Source of the DNA: Paracoccaceae bacterium
GTDB lineage: Bacteria > Pseudomonadota > Alphaproteobacteria > Rhodobacterales > Rhodobacteraceae
Assembly: GCA_030697175.1 (NCBI GenBank)
Contig: JAUYQR010000015.1
Coordinates: forward strand, 124,001-188,000
Reading direction: 5' to 3'
DNA length: 64,000 nt
Part shown: one piece after another, positions 17,644 to 24,740 of the stretch
Position numbering within the stretch: the stretch's first letter is position 1
Layout: each line of letters begins with the position of its first letter
The notes under the pieces: model-generated
What the model saw: the letters and a program-made list of their open reading frames with translations, nothing else
Told to the model about the DNA's origin: nothing
Databases searched by the model: none
Position numbers and translations under genes: made by a program

Positions 17644-17700
17644 GCGAGGCCCGGCCCACAAGGCAGCGCCTCGCCTGGGAACGCCCCCGGATCGCCCGGG
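17644..17700 (-). terminator. pucA-pucC intercistronic stem-loops
   Basis: On the minus strand a CCCGG/CCGGG stem (about 17700-17685) is followed by a GCGAGGC/GCCTCGC stem (17674-17668 with 17650-17644). In related phototrophs a hairpin here makes the abundant short pucBA mRNA and lowers pucC expression, and the arrangement fits that role. The regulatory effect itself is inferred. Confidence 0.55.
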
Positions 17701-17708
17701 TCCGTCGT

Positions 17709-18005
17709 TCAGTTCAGTGTCGCGGCATCCGGCATCACAAGGATTGCCCTGGCAGTCGTTCCGTCCGGCATCGTGACCAGCACCTGCTGCGTGCCACCCG
17801 GAATATAGGCGGCATTCTGCGACCCGTCCTCGACCTGAAGCGCCGCAGTCGCGTTAAGCGGCGCGCCGACCAGGTAGTTGTTGTACCAGTTGGTCTTGCT
17901 CAGCACGGCCACATGCACCGCAAACGACCCCACCGCCACGGCTGTCAGAAACAGCGGAACGCCGACCGTCGGTTTGACCACAAGCCACATTTTCGCGTTG
18001 TTCAT
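17709..18005 (-). CDS. pucA: LH2 (B800-850) alpha polypeptide PucA with a long C-terminal extension
   Basis: 98 residues from ATG 18005, with a G-run (GGGGGGA) 8 bases upstream. Residues 1-52 match PucA: MNNAKMWLVVKPTVGVPLFL, one TM helix and His31 (SFAVHVAVL) as B850 bacteriochlorophyll ligand, then W40 and Y41. The usual alpha chain ends near residue 54-60. Here about 40 further residues follow (VEDGSQNAAYIPGG, then a TMPDGTTARAILVMPDA-like strand region), presumably on the periplasmic side. Long PucA tails are known in some species; the function of this one is unknown. Confidence 0.92.
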   Translation of the reverse strand: MNNAKMWLVVKPTVGVPLFLTAVAVGSFAVHVAVLSKTNWYNNYLVGAPLNATAALQVEDGSQNAAYIPGGTQQVLVTMPDGTTARAILVMPDAATLN

Positions 18006-18018
18006 CTTGCGTCCCCCC

Positions 18019-18174
18019 TCAGCCAAGCCAAGGCGTTGAAACGGCAACAAGGATGTGTGCGATCAAGGCAATGACCCCGAACACCCGCGTGCCGTCGATG
18101 ATGTAGCTGTGCAGCTCTTCCGCTTCTCTCAGCGTCAGGCCGGTCGGCCAGACCTTATCAGGATCGTTGGACAT
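18019..18174 (-). CDS. pucB: LH2 (B800-850) beta polypeptide PucB
   Basis: 51 residues, the normal size, from ATG 18174 with the strong ribosome site GGAGGG 9 bases upstream. The frame is open to 18312, but the upstream part has no beta-chain character. [16 protein letters not shown] and [24 protein letters not shown] are the conserved beta-chain features. His40 is the B850 ligand and His22 lies near the B800 site. It is the first gene of pucBAC and is controlled by tandem PpsR-type sites at 18288-18331. Confidence 0.95.
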   Translation of the reverse strand: MSNDPDKVWPTGLTLREAEELHSYIIDGTRVFGVIALIAHILVAVSTPWLG

Positions 18175-18287
18175 GAATTGCTCCCTCCGCGCCGCGTCGT
18201 CGACTGCTATTGGGGGTGAGCTGACGACTTGATGCCCACCCGAAACGTCGATGGCCCGAAATCCGCCCGACGCTCGCAGCGACAATG

Positions 18288-18305
18288 TGTCACATCTATT
18301 TGACA
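18288..18305 (-). promoter_or_regulatory. PpsR/CrtJ-type site 1 (TGT-N12-ACA)
   Basis: On the minus strand the site reads TGTCAAATAGATGTGACA, exactly TGT-N12-ACA, the redox/light repressor site that controls photosynthesis genes in Rhodobacter. It is the copy nearer pucB, about 115 bases from the start codon, and is 8 bp from site 2. Confidence 0.72.
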
Positions 18306-18313
18306 TAATCAAC

Positions 18314-18331
18314 TGTCCGGTTCACTTGACA
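18314..18331 (-). promoter_or_regulatory. PpsR/CrtJ-type site 2 (TGT-N12-ACA)
   Basis: On the minus strand the site reads TGTCAAGTGAACCGGACA, again exactly TGT-N12-ACA. The 8-bp gap to site 1 is the classical tandem spacing for cooperative PpsR/CrtJ binding, so aerobic/high-light repression of puc is expected. Confidence 0.72.
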
Positions 18332-18562
18332 TTTGTGCGGCGACCAGAACTTAACCCGCAGAATAAGCCGCCTTAACCCTCTGCTTCTTATCGCTTATCC
18401 TCAGCGTCCGATGGGCCCCACCATCGACGGTGTAAACTCGGCTGGCGGAAAAATGCGGCGGAGCCTGCCGCGCGCCCAAGACGCGCAGCCCGCGCGCAGC
18501 CTGCGTCGAATCGTCGCTGGCCACGCTGGTGACGCCACCCAAGCTCCATCCGGAATTGCCGC

Positions 18563-18590
18563 TTGCCCGACGCCCTGCGGCGGCTAATAT
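18563..18590 (+). promoter_or_regulatory. sigma-70-like promoter for the sugar permease genes
   Basis: TTGCCC (18563-18568), a 16-bp spacer and TAATAT (18585-18590). Transcription would start about 18596-18598, at the ATG of the first permease gene. There is no ribosome-binding sequence upstream, so a leaderless mRNA is suggested. Confidence 0.5.
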
Positions 18591-18591
18591 G

Positions 18592-18603
18592 CTAGCATGT
18601 CAA
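18592..18603. promoter_or_regulatory. operator site B, CTAGCATGTCAA
   Basis: It matches CTARCATGTYAG at 11 of 12 positions. It covers the predicted +1 and the start codon of the first permease gene (ATG 18597), so a bound repressor would block transcription initiation. Confidence 0.6.
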
Positions 18604-19700
18604 CACCTGAACAGCTCCACATCGTCACAAGCGACAGCATCTCCGAAGGCCGCAAACGGGCCGGCAAGGCGCTCATCTGGGGCTCGGGCGTGATCCTCGC
18701 AGGCATCGCTTTCGCCCAGCTTGGGCAGTCGCTTGACTGGTGGGAAACCGGCTTCACGAACTGGCGGCCCACGCTTTATGCCTACTGCCTTTGGGCCACC
18801 GCGTTCTGCTGGGCGCAGGTGCTGATCCGGGGCGAACAGGGCAAGCGCGTGCTCTTCGTGCTTCCGGCCGCCCTGTTCGTGATCTCGCTCACGGTGTTTC
18901 CGCTTTTGTTCGGCCTTCTCATCGCGTTTTCAAGTTGGAACCTTTCCAACCCGGACGGGCGGCAGTTCAACGGCCTCGCCAACGTCATCCAGATGTGGAA
19001 CGACCCGTTCTACTGGAACGCGCTTTTGAACATGGTCTGGTATACGCTGGCCATCTTCATCGAATACGCCATCGCATTCGGTCTGGCGCTCTTGCTGAAC
19101 GGTGAGATCCGCGCCCGGAAATTCTTTCGTGTTGCCTTTCTGTTGCCTCTGATGCTGTCGCCCGTCGCGGTAAGCTGGATGATCGGCAAATCCATGCTCG
19201 AGGCGCGCTTTGGCCCCCTTGCCCGGCTTGGCCGCTGGCTTGGTTGGGACAACCCGTCGTTTTTCGGCTCGCCCGAGGTTGCCAAGCTGACCATCATGAT
19301 CATGGACGCCTGGACCTTCATCCCCTTCATGATGATCATGTTGCTGGCAGGCCTACAGGCGATCCCGAAAGAACTGACCGAGGCCAGCAAGGTAGACGGC
19401 GCAACCGGCTGGAAGAGTTTCTGGGAGATCATCTTCCCCTTGATGCTGCCGGTGTCGATCACGGCAATCCTGATCCGCATCATCTTCAAGCTGAAACTGG
19501 CGGACATCGTGATCAACGTCACCTCCGGAGGACCGGGCGGGGCGACCGATACCGTCACCAGCTTCATCTTCCGCGAATACCGTGACCGCTCAAACGTCGG
19601 TTACGGCACGATGCTGGCGATGGTCTACCTTGTCATCATCATCGTTGCGATGACCTTCCTGATGAAATTCGCCGCCCGCTGGACGAGGCCGCAAACATGA
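18597..19700 (+). CDS. sugar ABC transporter permease (MalF-like)
   Basis: 367 residues. An amphipathic N-terminus is followed by six to eight membrane segments and the binding-protein-dependent permease coupling loop EASKVDGATGWKSFWEIIFP (about residues 262-281). It works with the permease at 19697, the ATPase at 12460 and the binding protein at 13787. The start ATG lies inside operator B and has no Shine-Dalgarno, so either the message is leaderless or a later start is used. It overlaps the next gene by ATGA. Confidence 0.88.
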   Translation: MSTPEQLHIVTSDSISEGRKRAGKALIWGSGVILAGIAFAQLGQSLDWWETGFTNWRPTLYAYCLWATAFCWAQVLIRGEQGKRVLFVLPAALFVISLTVFPLLFGLLIAFSSWNLSNPDGRQFNGLANVIQMWNDPFYWNALLNMVWYTLAIFIEYAIAFGLALLLNGEIRARKFFRVAFLLPLMLSPVAVSWMIGKSMLEARFGPLARLGRWLGWDNPSFFGSPEVAKLTIMIMDAWTFIPFMMIMLLAGLQAIPKELTEASKVDGATGWKSFWEIIFPLMLPVSITAILIRIIFKLKLADIVINVTSGGPGGATDTVTSFIFREYRDRSNVGYGTMLAMVYLVIIIVAMTFLMKFAARWTRPQT

Positions 19701-20629
19701 GCGCCCCGATGCCAGAAACAGCGATCTTCAAGGACAGCGAGGCAGATCGCAGCTTTCGCTGCAAGTGGTTCGCGAACCGGCTGGTGGTCTATGGCGTCCT
19801 GCTTCTCTGGGCGTTCATCTGCCTGTTCCCGATCTACTGGACTGCGACAACCAGCTTCAAGATGGCGCCCAATGTGATGAAGGGCAACCTGATCCCCTGG
19901 GTCGATTTTCAGCCCGCATGGCTTGGCTGGCGCTCGCTGGGCTTGTCGCCCGACACGATCGGGGCGGAATCGACGGTGCGGGACGAATTCATGAAGCGCT
20001 TTGCCAATTCGGTGGTTGTCTCGCTTACCTCGTCGGCGTTGGCGGTGATGATGGGGTCGCTGGCGGCTTACGGGCTCAGCCGGTTTCGCTACAAGTTCGC
20101 CTGGATGAAGAACGACGACATCTCGTTCTTCTTTCTGTCGCAACTGATCCTGCCGCCCGTGGTGCTCGCGTTGCCGTTTCTGGTGCTTTACAAGGAGCTG
20201 GCGCTTCTGGATACGCGGGTCGGGTTGATCCTGCTTTATACGCTGAGCGTGCTGCCGATCGTGATCTGGATCATGAAGGATCAGTTTTCCTCGATCCCGA
20301 CCGAGCTTGAAGAGGCTGCGATGGTGGATGGGCTTGGGATCTGGGGGGCGTTCCTGACGATCATCCTGCCGATTGCCCTGCCCGGCATGGTGGCGGCGTT
20401 CATCCTGAGCCTGGTGCTGACGTGGAACGAATATTTCTTCGCGGCCCTTCTGACCTCGACCCACGCCAATACTCTGCCGGTCATGGTGGCGAGCCAGACC
20501 GGCAGTCAGGGGATCAGCTGGTGGTCGATGGCGGCGCTTTCGTTCGCGGCGATCCTGCCCTTGATCGTGATCGGGGTGACGTTGGAGCGGTTCATCATCA
20601 AGGGCATGGCCGCAGGCGCGGTGAAGTGA
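19697..20629 (+). CDS. sugar ABC transporter permease (MalG-like)
   Basis: 310 residues with six membrane segments and the EAA-type loop ELEEAAMVDGLGIWGAFLTI near residue 205. The periplasmic loop after TM1 (CLFPIYWTATTSFK) is typical of MalG-like subunits. It pairs with the preceding permease. The stop codon is directly followed by the recurring palindrome at 20630-20646. The FucU gene is 94 bases downstream, probably in the same transcript. Confidence 0.9.
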   Translation: MSAPMPETAIFKDSEADRSFRCKWFANRLVVYGVLLLWAFICLFPIYWTATTSFKMAPNVMKGNLIPWVDFQPAWLGWRSLGLSPDTIGAESTVRDEFMKRFANSVVVSLTSSALAVMMGSLAAYGLSRFRYKFAWMKNDDISFFFLSQLILPPVVLALPFLVLYKELALLDTRVGLILLYTLSVLPIVIWIMKDQFSSIPTELEEAAMVDGLGIWGAFLTIILPIALPGMVAAFILSLVLTWNEYFFAALLTSTHANTLPVMVASQTGSQGISWWSMAALSFAAILPLIVIGVTLERFIIKGMAAGAVK

Positions 20630-20646
20630 TGTCCCACCGTGGGACA
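20630..20646. repeat. 17-bp palindrome TGTCCCACCGTGGGACA (copy 2)
   Basis: A perfect palindrome beginning one base after the permease stop codon; with flanking A and T it is 19 bp. It is identical to the copy behind phoB (4756-4772) and differs at the centre and one end from the copy at 44171-44187. There is no T-run here. Confidence 0.7.
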
Positions 20647-20723
20647 TGGCAGACGATCTGGCAATATCAGGGACTTGCGGGCCGGAATTAACGGTTTCTT
20701 AACGCATTGGGGGATGAGGGGCG

Positions 20724-21179
20724 ATGCTGAAGGGGATCGACCAGCGGCTGTCGGCCGAGATTGTGCATGTGCTGATGCTGATGGGGCATGGCGATGAGCT
20801 GGTGCTGGCGGACGTGAACCATCCCGCAGCCTCGATCGCGACGGAGACGACCTATGGCAAGCTGGTCGACATGACCGGCTGCGACATTCCGACGGCGGCA
20901 CGGGCGATCCTGAGCCTGATGCCGCTGGATACCTTCGTGCCCGCACCGATTGCCCGGATGCAGGTGGTGGGCGACCCGGCGGCGGACATGCCGGTGTTTG
21001 GCCGGATGCAGGCGGTGGCGGACAGCGTCGAGGGCCGCCGGGTGGAGATGCTGGCGCTGGAGCGGTTCGAGTTCTATGCCGCCGCGCGCAAGGCATTCGT
21101 CATCATCCGCACCGCCGACAGCGGGCCTTATGGCTGCTTTATCCTGAAGAAGGGTGTGATCGACCTGCCGCCGCTTTGA
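20724..21179 (+). CDS. RbsD/FucU family sugar mutarotase (copy 2)
   Basis: 151 residues. MLKGIDQRLSAEIVHVLMLMGHGDE and GPYGCFILKKGVIDLPPL are the family termini, and the MGHGD catalytic stretch is intact. It is a clear paralogue of 11934-12386. One copy is at each end of the split transporter region, one on each strand, which suggests either two sugars or an ancient duplication of one cassette. Confidence 0.88.
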   Translation: MLKGIDQRLSAEIVHVLMLMGHGDELVLADVNHPAASIATETTYGKLVDMTGCDIPTAARAILSLMPLDTFVPAPIARMQVVGDPAADMPVFGRMQAVADSVEGRRVEMLALERFEFYAAARKAFVIIRTADSGPYGCFILKKGVIDLPPL

Positions 21180-21203
21180 AGTCTGGCGGCGGGAGCCTCC
21201 GGC

Positions 21204-21225
21204 GGGGATATTTCAAGAAGGGGAA
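21204..21225. repeat. recurrent GGGATATTT...AAGGGGAA intergenic element (copy A)
   Basis: GGGGATATTTCAAGAAGGGG sits behind a CCTCCGGCGG segment, between the convergent ends of fucU and the creatininase-family gene. Read on the minus strand it is directly behind the creatininase stop codon. Related copies lie at 26752-26775, 32549-32573 and 44129-44155. Confidence 0.55.
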
Positions 21226-21235
21226 ACCCGAAGGG

Positions 21236-21967
21236 TCAGCAGAGCCCGAGAGCCGTGGTCATGTGATCCAGCGCCAGGACCACGCCCTTTTCGCCAAGGG
21301 CTGCGGTCGCCCCCGGCGCGGTTTCGGTGAACCAGTGATCCCCGTCAAGCGCGCGGGCCATGTCGACGGTTTCGGGGGCGAGGGCCAGCATCAGGGCGGT
21401 TTCGCCAATGCCGGCATGGTCGAAGGGAAAATCGGCGCCTTTTGGGAACAAGGGGTGGATGCGGACCCAGGTGAACGGGTCGGCCCCGGCGGCGTGCTGG
21501 GCGTAGTAATCCTGCATGGCACGGTCGCCCCACCAGCCGGGGCCGCGCGACTCCTCCAGATACCGGAAGGTGGCGTTGCGGGCGGCAAGGCGGAAGGCGA
21601 GGTCGGTCGGCATGCCTTGGGCGAAGTTTTCCGACTGGTGATGGATGACACCGTGGATGTTGCGAAAGCCGGTTTTCAGGAGCGCGGCGAAGAGTGCTTC
21701 GGCCATCGGCAGGAAGGTCGCCGGATCACTGTGCAGCGTCCCGGCACCGGGGCCAGCGACGGCATGGGAGGCCGCGCCATAGGCGAAGGGCGGCAGGACG
21801 AGGATGCGGTCGCCAAGGCGTTTCAGCGTTTCGGTGACGATGAGGAGGTCAACCCCGGCTGGCAGGTGTTCACCGTGGTATTCCATCACTCCGATCGGCA
21901 GCACGACGGGGGTATTGGCCGCGATGGCCGTTGCGATCTGGTGCGGGCGGAGGTGCGAGAACTGCAT
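21236..21967 (-). CDS. creatininase-family amidohydrolase
   Basis: 243 residues from ATG 21967; an ATG at 22003 adds 12 residues and neither has a good ribosome site. The creatininase metal-site motif VLPIGVMEYHGEHLPAGVD supplies Glu, His and Asp ligands near residues 25-37, and VIHHQSEN gives a further His. The family includes creatininase and several amide- or lactone-opening hydrolases. It probably belongs to the minus-strand BtpA-M42-FGGY unit, although 215 bases separate it from the kinase gene. A substrate in the sugar pathway, such as a lactone or cyclic amide, is conjecture. Confidence 0.75.
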   Translation of the reverse strand: MQFSHLRPHQIATAIAANTPVVLPIGVMEYHGEHLPAGVDLLIVTETLKRLGDRILVLPPFAYGAASHAVAGPGAGTLHSDPATFLPMAEALFAALLKTGFRNIHGVIHHQSENFAQGMPTDLAFRLAARNATFRYLEESRGPGWWGDRAMQDYYAQHAAGADPFTWVRIHPLFPKGADFPFDHAGIGETALMLALAPETVDMARALDGDHWFTETAPGATAALGEKGVVLALDHMTTALGLC

Positions 21968-22182
21968 GTCAGGCGCGGCGCCAGAGGCCCGCAAGGGGGC
22001 CATCCGGTGGACGGTCACCCGGACCGATTGGCTGGAGGCGCAAGCCGCAAGCCAAGCGGTATGGTGCAGGGACGGGCTTGTGAACATCAGGGCGCGGCTG
22101 CATTGGCTGGCGCGGCAACGCGCCTGCCGGGGGCAGGCAGGCGCGGCCCGATGTGTCGACGGACAAATCGGGCAAGCGCCCC

Positions 22183-23655
22183 CTACCCCAGCGCATGGGC
22201 GATATCCTTTGTCTGGGCGTAGAGCGCCTTCCACAGCGGGTATTGCCTGTCGTAGACGGCAGTCGGTTCCGGCGTCACGGTGCGGGCGACCGGGTTCCAG
22301 CGCGTGATCTCGTCGGGCATCACCGCACCGATGGCGACGGCGGCAAGAAAGGCGTCGCCGTAGCTGGCGCCCATGGTCTTTTCGCACACCAGTTGCGGGG
22401 TGTGGGCGAGATCGGAGGTGGCCTGCATCCAGACCGCGTTTTGCGTGCCACCGCCCACCGCGAGGACGCGGGAAGGCGCGGCGTCAAGCTCGCGGTAGGT
22501 GTCGAAGACATGCGCGGTGCCCATCGCGATGCCTTCGAGGGCGGCGCGGAACAGGTCGGCGCGGGTATGGGTGAGATCGAGGCCGAAGAACGCGCCCTTG
22601 GCCTGTGCATCGTGGATCGGGGTGCGTTCGCCGGAGAAATACGGCAGGCAGATGAGGCCCTTGGCGCCCTTTGGGGACTGCGCCGCCTCGGCCGCGAGGG
22701 TGGCGAAATCGGTGTCGCGGGCCAACTGGTCGCGGAACCAGTGGGTGAGGGTGCCAGAGGTGGCAAGGCCCGCCATCGAGGCATGGGCGCCGGGAAAGAG
22801 CCACGGCGCATACCACAGGCGCGCATCGCGGACCGGGGCCGCCGTGACCTGGATGATGAAGATGGTGGAGCCATACATCAGCATCATTTCGCCGGGGAAC
22901 TGCACGCCGACGCTGACCGCCTCGGCGGCGGCGTCGATGGTGCCGCAGGTTACGGGGGTGCCGGGGGCAAGGCCGGTTTCGGCGGCGGCGGCGGGTGTGA
23001 CATGGCCGGCGATGTCGGTGGACCACATCAGGTCGGGCAGGTGCGACAGCGGCAGGATGTCGGCCAGCGCATCGGTCCAGGCAAGGCGGTTCACGTCGTA
23101 GAGCGGCGAGAAGTTGGCGGCGGTGTAGTGGTCGATGACGTAGCGGCCGGTCAGTTTCCAGGTGAGGTAGCTGGTGGAGGTGAGCACCTTGGTGGTGCGG
23201 GCGAAGCGGTCGGGGTGGGTTTCGCGGAGCCACAGGATCTTTGGCCCGACGGATTGCGAAGTGAGCGCATTGCCGCAGGTGGCAAGGATGCGGTCCTGGC
23301 CGATGCTTGCGTTCAGGGCTTCGATCTGGGCGGCGGCGCGGGTGTCGACGCCGTAAAGGACGCCGTTCATCAGGGGGGCGCCCGTGGCATCGACCGGCAG
23401 CATGCAGGGGCCGATCGCCGAGGTGGCGACGGCGCGGATGCGTTTGGGGTCGAGCCCGGACTGCGCAAGAAGGGCCTTGGTGACATGGACGAAATCGCCC
23501 CACCAGTCTTCGTCGGCGCGGTGTTCGGCCCAGCCGGGGCGCGGGACGATCATCTTGTGCGGGCGGCTGGCGATGGCGGTGATGGTGCCATCGTCGGCGA
23601 CGAGGGTGCCTTTCGTCTCGAAGGTGCCGATGTCTAGCCCGAGGGTGTGGGTCAT
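22183..23655 (-). CDS. FGGY-family carbohydrate kinase
   Basis: 490 residues. The N-terminal FGGY domain starts LGLDIGTFETKGTLV (phosphate-binding loop). CGTIDAAAEA near residue 240 holds the presumptive catalytic Asp, and the C-terminal domain has the adenosine motif VLAVGGGTQNAVWMQATSD. It phosphorylates a sugar or polyol with ATP (xylulokinase-like by eye). It overlaps the M42 gene by ATGA (23652-23655). It is one of three sugar kinases in the region. Confidence 0.88.
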   Translation of the reverse strand: MTHTLGLDIGTFETKGTLVADDGTITAIASRPHKMIVPRPGWAEHRADEDWWGDFVHVTKALLAQSGLDPKRIRAVATSAIGPCMLPVDATGAPLMNGVLYGVDTRAAAQIEALNASIGQDRILATCGNALTSQSVGPKILWLRETHPDRFARTTKVLTSTSYLTWKLTGRYVIDHYTAANFSPLYDVNRLAWTDALADILPLSHLPDLMWSTDIAGHVTPAAAAETGLAPGTPVTCGTIDAAAEAVSVGVQFPGEMMLMYGSTIFIIQVTAAPVRDARLWYAPWLFPGAHASMAGLATSGTLTHWFRDQLARDTDFATLAAEAAQSPKGAKGLICLPYFSGERTPIHDAQAKGAFFGLDLTHTRADLFRAALEGIAMGTAHVFDTYRELDAAPSRVLAVGGGTQNAVWMQATSDLAHTPQLVCEKTMGASYGDAFLAAVAIGAVMPDEITRWNPVARTVTPEPTAVYDRQYPLWKALYAQTKDIAHALG

Positions 23656-24740
23656 GCGTGGCGGGTGAGCTGGAGAGCGGGGGTGATGTGGTCAAGCGCG
23701 GTGTCGAGAAGGGTGGTGAGGGCGTCGAGGTCGGTGAGGTCGACGACTTCGAGCGAGGAGTGGGAGTAGCGCATGGGAAAGCCCACATCGAGGCAGGCAA
23801 TGCCTTCGGGGCCCATGAACTGAAGGTAGGAAAGGTCGGTCAGCGCGCCGGTGTGGGCGGAGCGTTGCAGGGGGAGGTTGGCGGCGGTGGCGGCGTCCTC
23901 CATCAGGCGGACGAGGGCGGGGTGCGGGATCACGCCGTTCAGGGTGCCGCGGCCGTGGAAGGAGTAGAGCGAGATGCCGGGGCCGCCGCCCAGGGTGACA
24001 TCGCCGCGGGCGGTCATGTCGGGGGTGTCGCAGGCGAGGAGGAGGTCGATCTGCAGCGCGATGGCGGGGGCGAGGGCGGTGGCGGCGGGGAGGACGCCGC
24101 GGAGGTTGAATTCCTCCTGCACCGACCAGACGAGGTGGAGGGTTGGGCCGGGTTTGGCTTGCCGCGCCCGTGCCAGGGCGAGGAGGACGGCGCAGCCCGC
24201 GCGGTCGTCGACCGAGGTGCCGGCAAGGCGGGTTCCGGCGAGGGGGACGACGCGGGGAAGGTAGGTGACGGGGGTGCCGATGCGGACGCCTGCCGCCTCG
24301 GCCTCGGGCTTTGACGCGAAGCCTGCATCGACGTAGAGGTCGGCGTAGGGCAGGACCTTGTATTTCTCGTCCGGGGTGGTGGCGTGGTGGGATTTGTTGG
24401 CGATGACGCCGGGGATGTCGCCATTGTCGGTAGAGAGGACCACGGCCTGCGAGGGCAGCGCGCGTTCGGGGACACCGCCGAGGCGTTCGAGGCGGATCAG
24501 GCCGGAGGGTTCAATCTTGCGGACGATGAAGCCAAGCTGGTCCATGTGGGTGAAGATCATCACCGGGGGGAGTGCCGGGTCGCCGGGGATGGTGCAGGAC
24601 AGGTTGCCGAGCCGGTCGGAGGTGTGGGGCAGACCCAGCGCGTCGAGGTGGGTGGCGATGGCGCGGGCGACGCGCGCCTCATAGCCCGAAAGGCCGGGGA
24701 TCAGCATCAGTTCGGTCAGGAGGTCGCGCATCGGCGGCAT
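23652..24740 (-). CDS. M42-family metallopeptidase (SgcX/FrvX-like)
   Basis: 362 residues from ATG 24740; an ATG at 24731 is also possible. It has the metal ligands of M42: the His of IFTHMDQLGF (about 65), the Asp of GTSVDDRAG (about 180), the Glu pair of VWSVQEEFNLRG and a C-terminal His (RYSHSS). M42 enzymes are cobalt/zinc aminopeptidases. The homologue SgcX sits beside SgcQ in the E. coli sgc carbohydrate operon, and here too the M42 gene is coupled (TGATG) to an SgcQ/BtpA gene, so a role in carbohydrate-conjugate breakdown is likely. Confidence 0.85.
   Translation of the reverse strand: MPPMRDLLTELMLIPGLSGYEARVARAIATHLDALGLPHTSDRLGNLSCTIPGDPALPPVMIFTHMDQLGFIVRKIEPSGLIRLERLGGVPERALPSQAVVLSTDNGDIPGVIANKSHHATTPDEKYKVLPYADLYVDAGFASKPEAEAAGVRIGTPVTYLPRVVPLAGTRLAGTSVDDRAGCAVLLALARARQAKPGPTLHLVWSVQEEFNLRGVLPAATALAPAIALQIDLLLACDTPDMTARGDVTLGGGPGISLYSFHGRGTLNGVIPHPALVRLMEDAATAANLPLQRSAHTGALTDLSYLQFMGPEGIACLDVGFPMRYSHSSLEVVDLTDLDALTTLLDTALDHITPALQLTRHA

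Larger units (their letters stand above)
18175..18596. other. divergent control region between puc operon and sugar permeases
   Basis: 422 bases without a gene. From left to right they hold the pucB ribosome site, about 110 bases of puc leader, two TGT-N12-ACA sites, roughly 230 bases in which I see no strong element, and the permease promoter with operator site B at the right end. There is no convincing ORF. Confidence 0.6.

Noticed and set aside
18300-18320. FnrL box in the puc promoter
   Set aside because: The minus strand reads TTGA-N5-TCAA, while FNR-type sites need TTGAT-N4-ATCAA (TTGA-N6-TCAA); the spacing is one base short.
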